DNA of 7,398 bases from Bacillota bacterium. GTDB taxonomy: Bacteria; Bacillota; Clostridia; Lachnospirales; Lachnospiraceae. The position numbers and the translations under genes are program-made. How positions within the stretch are numbered: the first letter of the stretch is position 1; every line of letters begins with the position of its first letter. The stretch spans positions 1 to 7,398 of the forward strand of contig JAEYRR010000069.1 of the NCBI GenBank assembly GCA_023435505.1. Reading direction: 5' to 3'. The notes beneath the pieces are model-generated. The model was given only the letters and a program-made list of their open reading frames with translations. It had not been told where the DNA came from and did no database searches. This document shows positions 5,662 to 7,398 of the stretch, piece by piece.

Positions 5662-7398
5662 TCAATCCATATTTAAACGATCAATTCTCTTATAGCTTTT
5701 CCGATCATATGCATTCACATAGCTATTTTCTCTATAGTTATCATAGTCATATTGAGCGAGGCTTAAGATATAGATAATATCTCCTACGTAGGTTCCACGC
5801 AGAGTTGCATAATTCCCAGCATCCTGTTTATAGGTAAACTCCTCCATAAAACCTAAGGTTTCATCATAATGATAGATCCCATAATACTGCTTCATAGAAT
5901 TGTCTGCCTCATTATAAGCAAATCCTATAATATTTTTCTCGTCATTCACCATAATCGCCTTATAATTATATGAGATATCTGAATAGGTATTATTTCCAAG
6001 ATACATTTTGTGCACTTCTCTCACATTACCAGGATCTGATATATCAAACATACTGAGCTTCATTCCCATAGCCACTCCTGTTTCTACATCTGCCTCCTGT
6101 CCAATACCCAATAAAAGATTTTTACCGTAAAAATGCAGATAAGAAGAGAATCCAGGTATCTTTAACTTACCTATAATCTTTGGTTTTTCTGGATTTGATA
6201 AATCCACGCTAAACAATGGATCCACTTGTCTAAAAGTGACAAAATACCCTATATCTCCCATAAATCTTGCAGAATAGATTACTTCGTTCTTAGCAAGATT
6301 TTCAATTTTTCCAACTACTTTTAAGGAGGCATTCAAAACATATAGATTATTATAAGTACTAACCTCTGAGTCTTTAAAGTTTTGTACGGTTGTTACCACT
6401 CTAAAGTAGTTCTCATATTCGTCCATAGAAAAATTGTCTTTGATACTTCCTTTTACTTTTCCTTGTTTATCAGCTATTAATCTTCCATTCCTAGTACTAA
6501 TCTTAGTAAGCAAAGTATCAACACCAGTATTGTTATATATACTATCTGCTATATATATATTGGAAGTACTAACATAAAAATTATATCCATTACTGAATAT
6601 CGCTTTCTGATTTACGAATTTATCTGGTTTTGATAATAAAAGACTTGTGATAACCAGATAGCCACTGCATACACTAGAATCCGGAATTAAAACATCCTCA
6701 TACTTCATAACAACCTCATCTACTTTTGGCATATACGTAGATGGTTCCTCTTTATCATACTCTAATCAATACATATCCTTTCTAGACATTACATACAGAT
6801 ATCCATCGCTAATGCGAGAGGTACTAAGCCATCCATCCATTTTTTTATTAGATTGTAAAATCGGCTTTTTATGATTAGAGATGTCATACACATCGATACT
6901 CACTTGTGGTTCTTCATATTTATACTCCGTCCCTTCCATCTTTTGTGAGACTGCGTCATCAATAATAGCGTACTCCGGGAAACAATTATATTGACCTTTC
7001 TGAGATATCAAAACCATCTGGTTACCTAATACATAAATATCCTTTAGAGTATCATAACCGGAAAGTGTAGCTTCTACTGTCATCTTATTTTTGGCTGTAT
7101 TAATTATGCAGATGTCATTATCCTTTTTACAATATAGATATTTCCCATCATTCTTAACAATATCACCCTCGTCTACCCCTTCTACCTGTACGTTTGTTTT
7201 TCCAAAATCACTGCTACTGTCATTTATGGAAGCCGAATTACTCTCTGTCTGAGAGCTTGAAGGCATCTTTGCATCCTCTGCAACCATATCATCTTTCGTA
7301 CCCCCCTGAATATAATCCTTTAATTTAGCAAGAAGAACCTGGTTATAGATTTGATCATACGACGTTGCTGTTAGAGAACTTTTCTCGATACTATGAGG
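5662..7398 (-). pseudogene. Secreted beta-propeller domain protein interrupted by in-frame TGA (5' end outside window)
   Basis: One minus-strand frame runs from the window edge to TGA at 5662, 577 visible residues broken by a single TGA at 6768-6766. The start, presumably with a signal or membrane anchor, is off the right edge. Visible residues 1-37 lead into a Ser/Asn/Asp-rich linker (about 45-67), then NVQVEGVDEGDIVKNDGKYLY (from residue 69), the hallmark of the Beta_propel family of extracellular proteins distantly related to WD40 repeats. Downstream of the TGA the propeller continues (DSSVCSGYLVITS, YSARFMGDIGYFVTF, DPLFSVDLSNPEKPKIIGKLKIPGFSSYLHF are family-typical; quoted in short pieces). 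Eleven codons (LEYDKEEPSTY) between the TGA and the next Met remain in frame, so no frameshift is involved. The only Met-start restart nearby (6732) has a poor ribosome site, GAGGA 13 nt away. Function in the family is unknown; a cell-surface binding role is a guess. It could be a true nonsense mutation, a sequencing error or readthrough. Confidence 0.8.

Noticed and set aside
6766..6768. Selenocysteine at the in-frame TGA
   Set aside because: No stable hairpin is visible just downstream, the family is not known to use selenocysteine, and the position falls in a variable loop.
7285..7287. ATG at 7287 as start of the propeller gene
   Set aside because: The frame is open and family-like for 37 codons further right to the window edge, and no ribosome site precedes this ATG.

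Overview
The window reads as chromosomal DNA from a low-GC Firmicute, most likely a Lachnospiraceae/Clostridium phytofermentans-like organism. This is inferred from the AT-rich base composition, strong AAGGAGG-type ribosome binding sites, sigma-A type promoters, a tRNA gene without an encoded CCA end, a DNA polymerase I whose 3'-5' exonuclease domain is degenerate, and a CoaE with the sequence style I associate with Lachnospiraceae. The species cannot be fixed from the sequence alone.

Layout. All protein genes lie on the minus strand and read from right to left. From the right edge: (1) 7398-5662, a secreted beta-propeller protein (Beta_propel family) that enters the window already open and is cut by an in-frame TGA at 6766-6768; reading frame and homology continue unbroken on both sides, so it is called a pseudogene or recoded gene. 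(2) 5519-5602, a tRNA-Leu(CAA), the only plus-strand gene, with its own extended -10 promoter and a 16-bp hairpin terminator that also separates it from the convergent propeller gene. (3) 5325-4819, a small membrane protein with an N-terminal HxxxCxxC zinc-finger of anti-sigma type, driven by a clear promoter. (4) 4794-2143, polA, only 24 bp downstream and probably co-transcribed. (5) A perfect 12-bp inverted repeat just after the polA stop. (6) 2039-1446, coaE, dephospho-CoA kinase. (7) 1373-1, an FtsA-like actin-fold ATPase running off the left edge and carrying a C-terminal extension beyond the usual FtsA core.

Functional picture. The core block (zinc-finger membrane protein, polA, coaE, FtsA-like ATPase) is housekeeping: DNA repair and replication, coenzyme A synthesis and probably a division- or envelope-related ATPase. 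The polA to coaE order resembles the polA-mutM-coaE neighbourhood known in Bacillus, with mutM absent. No mobile element, CRISPR array, phage gene or clearly new multi-gene system is visible. The points most worth a second look are the in-frame TGA in the propeller gene, the zinc-finger anti-sigma-like gene with no sigma factor beside it, and the extension on the FtsA-like protein. No stretch over 300 bp lacks a gene; the longest is 5326-5518, which holds two divergent promoters.
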